This document shows positions 54,466 through 64,000 of a DNA stretch of 64,000 nucleotides, one piece after another; the first letter of the stretch is position 1, and every line of letters begins with the position of its first letter. The notes below the pieces were generated by a model. That model was not told the origin of the DNA. It saw only the letters and a program-made list of their open reading frames with translations, and searched no databases. The position numbers and the translations under genes were made by a program. The stretch spans positions 18,879,395 through 18,943,394 of the forward strand of contig OX336345.1 of NCBI GenBank assembly GCA_946902875.1, in the 5' to 3' direction. This stretch comes from Nematopogon swammerdamellus. Its lineage: Eukaryota; Arthropoda; Insecta; Lepidoptera; Adelidae.

Positions 54466-55300
54466 GAACTTTTAAAATTGTTTCTACAATTAGCTTATGA
54501 GCGGAGTGACTGTGTCGCATCAGTCCTGCGTCCTATTAGCGTTATCAGAGCGCAGATAAGTGAGAGGACAGGACAGCAGGGTAGTGTGGAATGTGTGCTC
54601 CACACTCGCGACGTGGAAGCAATAACGAGATAAGATAACCCGGCCGTCTCCGAGTTGTATCAACTCCGATATCTCGCTGGAAATTTAATTGTACACGAAA
54701 TACGTGCAGTTTTACTTTGTAAGCGGGACACGTTTTTGTATAACAACGTATGTACTTAATGTATTCGTGAACCGCCATTTGACCTCTAGTGCTATAACAG
54801 TAAGGCCATCTTGTCATACTAGATATACTCTTATTAGTATTTACTTATTAAGGGGTAGGGGGGTGGGGGTTACTAGGCAAAAGCACTTCGTATTACCCTA
54901 ACCATAGCCATATTTCAAGTGATATACCTATTTATGCTTATAGTTAGGTAAAGATTCAAGGTGTATTGTGAATACATTTTTGTAATGTAATCTTCTAACT
55001 TCTTTGAAAAATAAGTGGGTTAAAAATGGTAAAAACGTTCGAAAATGCCTTTGCTATTACAATCTACATTTGTTACAAATACGTCTAATACTAAGATTAA
55101 TAATCAAACTCAAAATAAATTCAAACTCTTACAGAGTAAATGGTTTTTCACTGAATTATCTTTGAACTTTCTGAATTTTGGGCCGTTGCCGTGCGTGCGT
55201 GAGAGTTTCGTAAATTTTTCTATGGTGTAACTAAACCGTTATGTATGACTGCCTAAAAACCGAAATAATAAAATGGTTTTTCACAAAATCTGCTCTCAGC
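54466..55300. other. Unique DNA, no gene recognised
   Basis: Mixed to AT-rich sequence. A GT-rich gggtaggggggtgggggtta at 54,853-54,872. Confidence 0.4.
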
Positions 55301-55303
55301 AAC

Positions 55304-55408
55304 GACCGAAGGGAAGCACTGACGTGGCACCAAGTTCACCCGGTGTTATGGGCTGACATCACGGATGTTGTAGGTGATGTAGCCAACCGTGTCAGTTTCC
55401 ATAAAAAA
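55304..55408 (+). mobile_element. 5'-truncated 5S-related SINE
   Basis: It starts gaccgaagggaagcactgac, the last third of the element, and ends gtgtcagtttccat plus A-run at 55,402-55,408. Confidence 0.85.
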
Positions 55409-55497
55409 AGCTATCAGTGGAATACCTGACCATATCAGTGGAATACCACCCGCCTCCGCCGCCGACCATACAATAATAGCCCATGTAAGTTTGAAAG

Positions 55498-55563
55498 CTA
55501 GCGACCAAAGAGTTTGTATTACGTCGCTGCGCAGCGACGTAATACAAACTCTTTGCTAGCGAC
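55498..55563. mobile_element. 50-bp perfect palindrome flanked by 8-bp direct repeats
   Basis: 55,506-55,530 and 55,531-55,555 are exact reverse complements with no spacer (caaagagtttgtattacgtc ... ). CTAGCGAC precedes it (55,498-55,505) and follows it (55,556-55,563). An 8-bp duplication suggests a hAT-like insertion reduced to its terminal repeats. Confidence 0.85.
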
Positions 55564-57968
55564 CTAATATAGATAACCCCAAATAAATACAGACTCTTTC
55601 CCCCGTGGTTGCCTTTCATCTGTCAGCCAGCGAGCTTGCCCCCCTCCCCCTCCCCTCCCCCCAAATTGAGCTGTTCTGTGTCTGTCCGCTTTCTCCATTT
55701 CTTTGTCGTGTAGGCGAGGACTCGACCTCGACACCACCAGTGCCAAGTGCCAACGCTGCTCGAATGTCAAACGTATCTACTTCTCTAGTGTCCAACGAGA
55801 ATATCTCGAGCAGCTTCATAAATTAGCCGGCAAAAGGAAATATCTCGAATATGCAAATGCAATGTGTTTGACCTTCGGGATTGGCAGATGTTATTCTCGG
55901 ATGCCGGTCCGGCGGCGGCGGCGGTGGCCGGGCTAATGTTGGACATGTTTATTGAATCCGATGACGCTCACAGCTTTATCATCTACGAAGTCGTTGAACC
56001 GATAAAAATGTTGATCGCGAACCTCGTCTTTATCGATGGTTTTTATGCGTAGCAGGAACGTTCTAAGATTGTTGACTTTTTGAAATGTCATTTATAAGCT
56101 GAACTGGCTCCTTTGTTTCTTGTTTATGCAAGAGAAAATAACTATGACGATATGATCTCTTCTATTCAGATTTAAGGTACCATTTTTTTTCTCCTTTCTT
56201 TGTGATTTATAATATTTACTCACCGACTTTACATAATAAGTTTTAAGTTTTTTTAAATACTTACCTGATCACCTTGAGCTAATTCTGACATGTCTCTTTT
56301 AGTTTTTTGTTTGAAGGCTTAGATTAATAGGTGCCATACGTATAAGGCTAAATTTAATTTAATTATGCTAATTCAGTGTACCAACAAGTGCTAAATTTAC
56401 GCAGGCGGCGCTATAGGAAGGAAGCGTGTAAGATAGTGTGGTGTATGCAGTTCGCGTTCGCACGAGTTCCCAGCGCAATAATCGCACCGAGTGCGTCGAA
56501 CTGTAGCGAGAGCAAGCCGAGTGAGAAAACTACTAACGGAAAGATAAATCTCAGCTGAAAATTTCTCATCCCTAACAATCACAAAGAGAATCGAAAACTT
56601 GAGCCGTTAAACCGGACCACTCCTCGGGACTCGGGTGGCGTCGAGTTGGATTTTGTTTGAAAGCGGCGGCGGCGGCTCCGTGAAGAAATGTTCAACTGCT
56701 CCGAGTTACGACTATTTCGCCATCAAATAAGTTGAAACTTTTTAATTTAAAACTTTTATGTCTCTCGTCGTTGTTACTTTCTTGTAGCTTGTAGCGCGAC
56801 ATCTAGTGGCGGAAGGTCACAATACGTAATCTCTGTCACCTGTCGTGTTTACCTTTTAGTTTAGCAAAGTATTCAACTATGTTTTCCTGCTCGAGTTCAC
56901 ACACGCGCTTGAGATCATCTCATGCTCTCTCCAACGACATTCTACTTTTTAATTTAATTTCGTTGTTGTTGTTGTTACTTTTTAATTCGTTGGCTCTGTC
57001 TCGTTCTTCTGCAAATTGCATTTAAAATACGAGTATCTATCTCTCCATGATTTCTACTATATTGTTTTTGATAAATACTCTTCGATGACTTCATATTTAT
57101 GTAAATGATCATCTAATAAATTACCAATGTAATGTATATTTGACAAAAAAAACCTGATAATTAATAAATAACACCCTCGATAACACCAAACTACATTTAT
57201 TTGATAACACGCACGACACTAATTTTGTTTTGGAAACTTGAGCAAAATATTGACACTCAAAAAATGCGTAAATGCGACATATTACGCCGGCACGTCATGG
57301 ATATAATATGTCACGTTGTAAATAAAGATATTATTATGAGATAACACCTTAACCACAGAATAGATATATGTACTTCTATCTGTCTGTGCTCCTATATTAT
57401 CGCGCCTTTATTATTATTATATGTATCTTACATTTATATATAATACGCGCGCGTGTATTTGTGAGTCAGACAGATCGGTGTTCGTGGAATTTGACGAGTC
57501 GGCGGCGATGGCGCGGCGCGGCGGCGGCGGCAGTCGGCACTCAACTTGTAAACAACATTCTCACACATTATGCAAAACGTTTGGGCAACGTTAACAGTCT
57601 GTATTATATTTAAGCTTTATACATATACCTACGTAGGTATGTTATGTCTACACAGTCGGTTGTATGCAAAAAGGTTTAAATTTGAATGAAAAATATTGAT
57701 GATTTCTCCGTTGAAAGCTCCTGAAACGAAAACAACAGGGGGGAAGGTTGAAATATTTACTTAGATCGTTTGTAAACATTTCAAAGACTCAAAGATAAAG
57801 TGAAACTACTTTGGTTGTTAACATTCAAAAGAACCCTTTTGGCTTCGTCATATTTTGGGAAACATTATAAATCTTAAACACTACCTATTAATCGGTATTT
57901 ACTAGCTTTAAATACATTTATTTATTCGTTTACTATGTTTTATAAATCATGCTATTTTATTTTTAAAA
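55564..57968. other. Unique DNA, no gene recognised
   Basis: Includes C-rich (55,637-55,662), GGC-rich (55,910-55,930; 57,500-57,535) and AT-rich patches, and (gtt)n at 56,962-56,976. Short ORFs overlap on both strands and none has a recognisable domain. Confidence 0.4.
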
Positions 57969-58086
57969 CAAAACAGCTTTACTCACGGTTGTTCACGAGC
58001 TATGTGGCCCGACGTTTCGGGCCAAGCGTATAGCCCGAAACGTCCAGTCACATAGTTCGTGAACAACCGTGAGTAAAGCTGTTTTG
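57969..58086. repeat. Foldback element with gcccgaaacgtc core
   Basis: The arms caaaacagctttactcacgg...gctatgtg and the inverse flank an inner hairpin (gacgtttcgggc ... gcccgaaacgtc). Flanking catgctattttatttt (57,949) and catgctattttgtttt (58,098) form a direct repeat outside. Confidence 0.8.
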
Positions 58087-59840
58087 TTGAAAAACTCATG
58101 CTATTTTGTTTTTATAATATTTTATTCATAAAAATACGAATTTAACCCTACTTCTCGGCCTTATCCAACGACCCAGAAAGCCTTTAATTTTATGGAAATT
58201 TTTACAGTGAATTTATAGATCCTACATTAATAAAAAAACTTGTTTCTTTGTTTTTTGTTTGTTTGAATAAAAAATATTATAAGTAAGTAGTTATTTTTTT
58301 TAATCAATAAGTACTCTATTTATGTATAATTGGCAAAGTTTTATTATGTTTATGTCTCAAGGTACTGTTTTAGAATGTAATGAATGATACCGGTCTGTTG
58401 ATGAAATTAAACCGTCCGTAATAATCAGTGAATGATAAATACTTCATAACTCTACACACCTCACCGAACTAAACGATTCCAAAACTCAGCTATTATCCTC
58501 TTCCAATTTCTCGGAAGAAGTCGAACAAAAGTTTTTTTATTAAATTGTTTACCCAACCTTTGAATTATGTAAAAAGTTGTGGCGAAGTTTCTGCGAGCTG
58601 CGGCGCGGCATCTTTTGAAAAACACCCGACTTTAGAGATAAACGTTGGAGGCCGGCCATACCCTCCACTTATTGTTTACACTTCATTTTATTTAACCACA
58701 TGGAATCTGGTGCCTTTACAACTAGGTCTTTGAACTAATCTCCAATGATAATGGGCTCATTATTGATCGTGTCTGTTTTAGAAAAAAAAAAAGAGTGAGC
58801 AAGGGTGAGCTTTATGACTTTAAATAATATCTTCTAGTCAACGCGGTATATTACAATCAGAATATGTAATTCAATTATTCTACGTGAAAATTAAATTTAT
58901 AAATATTTCTAATATATTTTTAGCATAATTCACAGCATAAATAACAAATTAAAAACAGAATTATAAATTAAATCATACATAATACATACACTAGTATTAC
59001 TGAATTATCAATAGATTAAAAACAAACATAATAACTATAAAGCAGTTACATACTTACAAACTACTAAAAAAGAAATTGAAAATATTTGAATATCAAAATA
59101 TGTCGATAATTAAAAATTTTACAAACATCGAAAGAATTGAGAAAATAATAGTGAAAAAAATTATTTAACAACGTAAGCGTAACGAGTTTCGAGTCGACCT
59201 AATTTAAATAATTAATTAAAAAAGTTATAGCAAACTGTTCTATTATTATTATCAACATTCCAGTAGGAATGCTATGTCTGCATCAATGTGCTCTTGTTGA
59301 TAGTGTAATATACTTAGGTATATGATCGATAGGGCTTCATCCGTCATAAGTATACATGCGACTGTCTGCCGCGTCCTTGCGATAACCCCTCCTCCCTCGT
59401 TACCTCTCCCCCTTTCCCTCCGTCGCTTCCAGAACGACCTCCCCCCTCCCGTATTGCCTCGTGCTTCCACCCACACGCCTCCTCCCTCCCTGGTCGCTAC
59501 AATATTCATTGAGCAATTTCCTCTCGTTTAATGTTAGTAGCAAATAAACTCAAATTTATTTTGGAGAGCTATTGTATGATCATATTGATTGCTATTAGGA
59601 ATTTCTAATTATGTCACACTTGCATTCGTCTAGCTAGTGGTGAGACGTTTAGTGATTTTCGTATTTTTTGTTTTATAATCGTTCACTTGTATGGTACCTA
59701 GCTCTGATGGGAACATGGCTGACATCGCGGTTGATTGTCACGGCCACAGGGGGCAAACTATGTTAGGGTCCATGACAAAGTCCTCATTGGGAATTTCATT
59801 AACCGTTAAATAAATGTTGAAATAGGGTGGTTGACCAGAA
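58087..59840. other. AT-rich unique DNA
   Basis: A pyrimidine-rich stretch (cccctcctccctcgttacct, about 59,386-59,485) is the only compositional landmark. No gene recognised. Confidence 0.4.
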
Positions 59841-60075
59841 CCAGAAGAGTTGGCCTTAGGCAATAAGTCCAAAATAAAGGTGTGGAACGGGCTTCCGGGG
59901 AATATCTTTCCCCACTCCTACAATCCACTGATCTTCAAATCGCGGGTAAATAGCCTTTCCCCAGCGACATTAGTCCACCTCCAAGCCGGACTGGCACCTC
60001 CTCGGGGGTGATATTGGCTGCGCCTGAGGCTTCGACCTCGGACACAGCCAGCTAATTTGGAAACAATAAAAAAAA
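59841..60075 (+). pseudogene. LINE 3' end whose tail is shared with the tRNA-headed SINE
   Basis: An open frame from at least 59,841 encodes ELALGNKSKIKVWNGLPGNI then FPHSYNPLIFKSRVNSL, a typical C-terminal ending of CR1/Jockey-group ORF2 (compare LWNALPAHIFPPKYS at 34,600). It stops at 60,009-60,011. The end of the ORF and the 3' UTR (actggcacctcctcgggggt, gatattggctg, cggacacagccagc) match the SINE tail at 48,225-48,325. The A-run is at 60,067-60,077. It is 5'-truncated. Confidence 0.75.
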
Positions 60076-60077
60076 AA

Positions 60078-60588
60078 GTCTGCCATTTGTTGTATTATTT
60101 ATATAAAACAATAAAGTATGTATATTAAATAAATAAAATAAACAAAATAACCAAGTACCTACTTACAGCAAGTCAGGTTGGAGATGTAGAGAGTATACAA
60201 TCGTTCGTAGAGGCATAGACAATTATCTCTCAATTCCATCCCACGTTCTTTTATTTGTTTGTAGTTGCCAAAAGCGATCTTCAATCTCAATAAAGCTGAG
60301 ATTATAAACGGGTAAATCAAACGATTGCGACTGAGAGCACTTGCAGCAATGACAAGACAAGCTCTCTGTGGGTGGACTCAGTCACGCTTTTGAAGAGGTC
60401 GAGCTCAACAATACTCGCGCCTTCCATGCGGAACACGATACCTGAGCGTAACAGTTGCTGAATCATGACAACAACAACGAAGTCGATGCGATGATGGTGC
60501 GGCTCAAACAGAGCGCGTACCGTCAGCAGAATACAATGACTATCGAGTTATTGTTTACCCGGTGTTGTGTGACAGACAAGGTCCGCGG
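60078..60588. other. Unique DNA, no gene recognised
   Basis: AT-rich then mixed sequence. No repeat or ORF of note. Confidence 0.4.
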
Positions 60589-60596
60589 GGCTGGGT

Positions 60597-60892
60597 TAGG
60601 GTTGCCAGATGGTATCCTAAAGGAGGACATGTCCTCCTATTTTGATGTATGTTCTCAATTTGCTATACGTATGCTGATAATGCCATGCGCAGTGCCCAAA
60701 CAGGCGTGCGTGCAGGTAATTATTCGTTAAAAAACCAACAACTTATCCCGAAAATTGGCAGTTCTAAAAATATGATTAAAATAAAGTAAATTAAAAAACT
60801 CGTTTTATTGTGAAAGTCCTATTTTTTTTTTTGAGAAAATACATTTTAGACCTACCAGCCCTCCTTTTTCAGATTATCATCTGGTAACCCTA
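60597..60892. mobile_element. hAT-type MITE
   Basis: TIRs tagggttgccagatgg and catctggtaacccta, with flanks GGCTGGGT (60,589-60,596) and GGCTGGGG (60,893-60,900), a 7 of 8 match. Its termini resemble those at 18,896-19,514. 296 bp, non-coding. Confidence 0.75.
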
Positions 60893-60900
60893 GGCTGGGG

Positions 60901-61492
60901 GCACTCGGCTTGATATAGAGAAGCCTCTCTCTCTCATGGCGTGTCGCTTCCAGACAAACAGCAGCGGACTGAGCGGTTTGCGCAATTTGAAAATTTGGCA
61001 CGCATCCGTTTTATCGAGTGGGCCCCGGCATCGAACGAACACAATGTCGTCACTGTCTAGGAATAGAGCGGAAAGTTGAAGACGTTGCGGAACCGCGCTC
61101 CCAAAGCCGATACCTGGAAATCGTAGAAGGTGACTCAGTATTTGCGCTTCTAGATTTGCATAAACATTTCCAAGTCGTCGAACTGGGCCACACCTGTAGG
61201 CGATGTAACGCGATATCCGTTCATCACGACAACAATGGCCGCCGCTCGGGGCTTGCGTCGCCGTGAACTCCGCTAATAAGATTATACCCGGATAAGTGAC
61301 GTAACATTTCGCGATCCTCTTTAAGACGCTCCCGGCGGCGATGCGATATGCCTTTGTGCGATCGCTATTGAGCTCGACGTCCGTCATCTCGCAACTGAGG
61401 CATCTCCCGGGCCCATTAGCTGCGGTAACGAGGGCGCCGCAGGATGAGAGCCCTCGACCTCGGAGTCTCCTCTAGCGAGGTCGCCCGAAGAT
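60901..61492. other. Unique DNA between two hAT-type insertions
   Basis: GC-moderate and non-repetitive. A 165-codon minus frame (60,890-61,387) starts inside the MITE end and has no recognised domain, so I do not call it a gene. Confidence 0.4.
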
Positions 61493-61944
61493 GCCCGCGC
61501 CAGTGTTGCCATGTTAGGAGATTTTCTCCTAGATTCAGGAGAATTTCAGTGGTGCTAGGAGAAGTTTTTGCCTGTCAGGAGAGTAGGAGAAAATTTAGGA
61601 GAAAGAAAATCACTACAGGAGAAGATTTAGGAGTGAGAAACTTGGGATTAAAATAAAAACATATATTTACTAGTAACAAACAAATATGTCGGTATGTACG
61701 GTGACAACACAATGAATGAACTGTCTGTGAATCAACCAACCAACTTCTCAAGGCACACAATACACGATAGGATATTTTGTCTTTTATTATGCGCAAGGTT
61801 CAGCTTCTTACTCTTTGGATAGGATAACGTGACACAGGTGAGTGTGTGCGTGCATCGATCGACCAACCAGCCGACTACCGGGCGGGCCAAATCGAACGAA
61901 CATTTTGTTATCAATCAATGTTATTTACATGTATTCTTTGTAAT

Positions 61945-62095
61945 AATGAGTAGTATTACTAAGCCTACGTCGACAGTCTGTCCGTCAGTCCGCACTACTT
62001 TAAGGGCTGTATATTTTGTATCGTAATAGGTAGCTGGTTGTGATTTTCACAGATTATGTGTTATTATTGGCGGACATCCTATCAAATAATAAGAA
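61945..62095 (+). repeat. agggttccgta-type fragment (nested)
   Basis: attactaagcctacgtcgac, gtctgtccgtcagtcc, cgtaataggtagctgg and attttcacagattatgtgtt match the body of 15,496-15,660. The TIRs are missing. Confidence 0.6.
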
Positions 62096-62229
62096 AGAAA
62101 ATATTAAGGGCTTATCTCATACAAGCAACGAGTTTTAAAAATTTTTTTTTGTTTGTTTTTGCTCTAACATAAAAACGGTAATACGTAGAAGTGTCAAACT
62201 TGGTGTGGTTAAAAACTAAAAAATTGGTT

Positions 62230-62555
62230 GTCTGTAAAGTCGGTTTACGGAATATAGTTTTACGTGATGACGTGGAATAATCGTAGTACATAGAGCAAAG
62301 ATCAGTAATTCTATTTCAAGTAGAAAGATTAATCATCTTGTGACTGGCCATCAATAAACGTCTGTTGTCTGATCTTGACAGTTTTACTTCTTAAGACGTT
62401 TCCATGGTAACTTTGACTATACCGATTGTGCCTCTCTATCGCTTGTTACGCGCTCTCGCTTGCACACACAGGCTCAGATGGAACGTGACACTTTTTCGTG
62501 TGTGCAGCCGGTGTTCATCAATTTATAAGAAGTGACGTCATCACGTCAAAAAAAA
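62230..62555. mobile_element. Element Z, second copy (nested)
   Basis: gtctgtaaagtcggtttacg and gttttacgtgatgacgtgg at the left, gtgacgtcatcacgtcaaaa at the right, with cgctctcgcttgcacacaca and tggaacgtgacacttttt as in 4,196-4,270. About half the length of copy 1; the tRNA-like part is absent. Confidence 0.65.
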
Positions 62556-62649
62556 GAAATAATTAAAACAGACAAATTAAGTGATGGTTAGAATGGCAAT
62601 CATGGCTATGACGGGAGGACAAATCGCTATTGGCGGAGAAGTGATCGAA

Positions 62650-63205
62650 CAGGTTGAAGGAAGAGTAGGTATGTATATATCGGTCAAATACTGCTTGGTA
62701 GACAAGGTCTCCTTAAGGAGGTCGAGGGACGAATTAAATTGAGTTGGGCTGCCTCGGAAATTTAAAATTCGCCCCGAGGTCTGACCCGTATATATTATGA
62801 CCAGTGCGTCCTCCTGGTATGGGTGTGAAACGTGAGGTCTGACTATAGTTGTTTCCAAAGTTGCCCAGCGAGCGATGTAACTAGCCATGCTGGGCTGGGA
62901 GTATAGCTACGCGAAATGGTGCGTAATGAATGAGGCAATCCGCCGACGCACCAAAGTAATCGATATTGGAAACCAGGTGGATAAGCTAAAATTGCAGTGG
63001 GCTGGGCACGTTAGCCGAAGGGACGACGACCGTTGGAGTAACCATGTACTACATTGGCGGCCGTGGACAGGAAAACGGAATGTGGGAAGACCACTCGCCA
63101 GGTGGGAAAGCAGTGGTCCGTACGACTGAAGGCCGAGAGACTGGAGGAAAATTGAAGGCGAATGTCCAGCAGTAGACGCTTACACGCTGACTGACTGACA
63201 GAGAA
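62650..63205 (+). pseudogene. RTE-like LINE 3' fragment (nested)
   Basis: Broken frames up to 62,880 and an open frame 62,887-63,129 encode NEAIRRRTKVIDIGNQVDKL, QWAGHVSRRDDDRWSNHVLH and RPWTGKRNVGRP, the C-terminal signature of RTE-group proteins. A frameshift follows, then DWRKIEGECPAVDAYTLTD. The tail is gactgactgaca at 63,189-63,200. Same family as 12,637-12,957. Confidence 0.75.
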
Positions 63206-63355
63206 TCCTCGGTGCGCGAGTTCGACTCGCACTTGACCGGTTTTCAGGCTGTAAAAGATACAGCTCTTTATAGGTGTTACACAGACAGACGGACGGACAG
63301 ATGACCTAGGCTTAGTAATATGGTCCCGTACGGATAAGGAACACTAAAAAATATG
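63206..63355 (-). repeat. agggttccgta-type fragment (nested)
   Basis: ctcggtgcgcgagttcgact, gacagacggacggacag and ggcttagtaatatggtcccg then gaacactaaaa. A shortened copy with its right TIR. Confidence 0.55.
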
Positions 63356-63486
63356 GTGAAATTTTTATAATTTGAATAACAGGAGAATTTTTTAGGAGAA
63401 TGAAAATTATCTAGGAGATTTTTAGGAGATTTTCGAAGTCAATCTAGGAGAATTTTAAAATTTGAGTTGGCGACACTGGCCCGCGC

Positions 63487-63954
63487 CGTGAATCAGTCCG
63501 CGTTATGTTGTCCCAACATTTACATAACGGCCGTGACTAATCCCCTTATCTTCTTTTATTTGTGAGACCGTAAACATCGACGTCGTCGGCCCGCTTGCGA
63601 GTGAGTCTCTGCGACTTTTTGGCGTGTTTCGTAATACCTAATTCCTTGTTCGTAAGAAGCGCGACTTTCTCCTTCGCTTCTGCTCGTTTGCTTTTCTTTT
63701 ATCGGCAGGTTAGTGTTGTTTATTTCTCGCCGCGAGTTCAAGGATGTCAGAGCGTGCATTTTGTCAGTCACCTGCCGCGTGACGCGTCGTCGCTGCTGCA
63801 GCGGAGTGCTCGCCGGAGCGAGGAGTGGCGGATGCGGAATGAGCTGTGATTGCGAAGGTTTCGTACTCAAACCGATCGTGTGCGGTGAAGGTTGGAGGCA
63901 AAAAGTTCTGTTGACAAACGGCTTGGCGCAAATTGAATTCACTTTTTTTCTTAT
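63487..63954. other. Unique DNA, no gene recognised
   Basis: Includes a pyrimidine-rich stretch ending cttttatcggcag (63,690-63,710) that resembles a 3' splice acceptor, but no downstream exon was recognised. Confidence 0.35.
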
Positions 63955-64000
63955 GTAATCCGGTATGGGTGGCTGAGTCGGAGGGGCCAAAGCGCATGCT
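63955..64000 (-). mobile_element. tRNA-headed SINE, 3' end, cut by the window edge
   Basis: taatccggtatgggtggctg and gaggggccaaagcgcatgct match the reverse of 48,285-48,325. The rest lies beyond the window. Confidence 0.85.

Larger units (their letters stand above)
61501..63478. mobile_element. 2-kb hAT-type element carrying other repeats
   Basis: Ends cagtgttgcca and tggcgacactg, with a perfect 8-bp duplication GCCCGCGC (61,493-61,500 and 63,479-63,486). Taggaga motifs recur in the first 150 bp and the last 90 bp, like subterminal transposase-binding sites. The interior contains pieces of an agggttccgta element, element Z and an RTE-like LINE. No transposase frame is visible. Confidence 0.85.

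Noticed and set aside
57981..58070. Complete hammerhead ribozyme
   Set aside because: gcccGAAACGTC is present but CTGANGA is missing on both strands.
60890..61387. 165-codon minus-strand gene
   Set aside because: Its last codons lie in a hAT-type MITE end, no domain is recognisable, and an overlapping plus frame is equally open.
63690..63720. 3' splice acceptor marking a host exon
   Set aside because: The polypyrimidine-CAG pattern is common by chance, and no convincing exon follows before the SINE at 63,955.

Overview
This is a window of animal nuclear DNA, most likely from an insect and probably a moth or butterfly. The support is indirect. It carries a BEL/Pao LTR retrotransposon with an arthropod-like gag-pol, LINEs of the CR1/Jockey and RTE groups, Helitron-like ends of a type I associate with Lepidoptera, several tRNA- and 5S-related SINEs and many small foldback elements. 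I found no intact, recognisable host protein-coding gene, rRNA gene, genuine tRNA gene or CRISPR array. Almost everything that can be named is a mobile element or a repeat.

Layout. Bases 1-18,600 are a dense mosaic: twin hairpins, a Helitron-like copy split by a foldback element, an almost intact REL-endonuclease LINE (5,965-8,842), a twin-primed RTE fragment, SINEs and several copies of a TIR element beginning with agggttccgta. Bases 18,896-19,514 are a hAT-type element with a perfect 8-bp target duplication. Bases 19,916-25,535 are a young BEL/Pao element: its LTRs are nearly identical and a 5-bp target duplication is present, but its pol is broken and most of the integrase is missing. Bases 25,660-29,840 hold LINE and SINE fragments, including a chimeric SINE. 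Bases 30,740-40,000 are a nested block bounded by inverted copies of one repeat; inside are two oppositely oriented CR1/Jockey-group LINE copies and a 102-bp tandem repeat. From 40 to 64 kb repeats are sparser, and CpG-rich, AT-rich and motif-rich unique DNA is interrupted by SINEs, a 90-bp minisatellite (50,463-51,755), perfect palindromes and two more hAT-type elements. This half looks like intergenic or intronic host DNA.

How the parts relate. The best biological signal is modular evolution of short elements. Three different SINE heads (tRNA-like, 5S/tRNA-like and an unrelated head) are joined to one conserved central domain of about 85 bp. The tail of the tRNA-headed SINE matches the 3' end of a LINE fragment at 59,841-60,075, which suggests it parasitises that LINE. 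Nested insertions repeatedly provide a filled site and an empty site within the same window, so element boundaries can be read directly. Other items worth follow-up are hammerhead-ribozyme-like motifs (8,857 and 44,218), a 50-bp perfect palindrome flanked by 8-bp direct repeats, and a 2-kb hAT-type insertion that carries other repeats.
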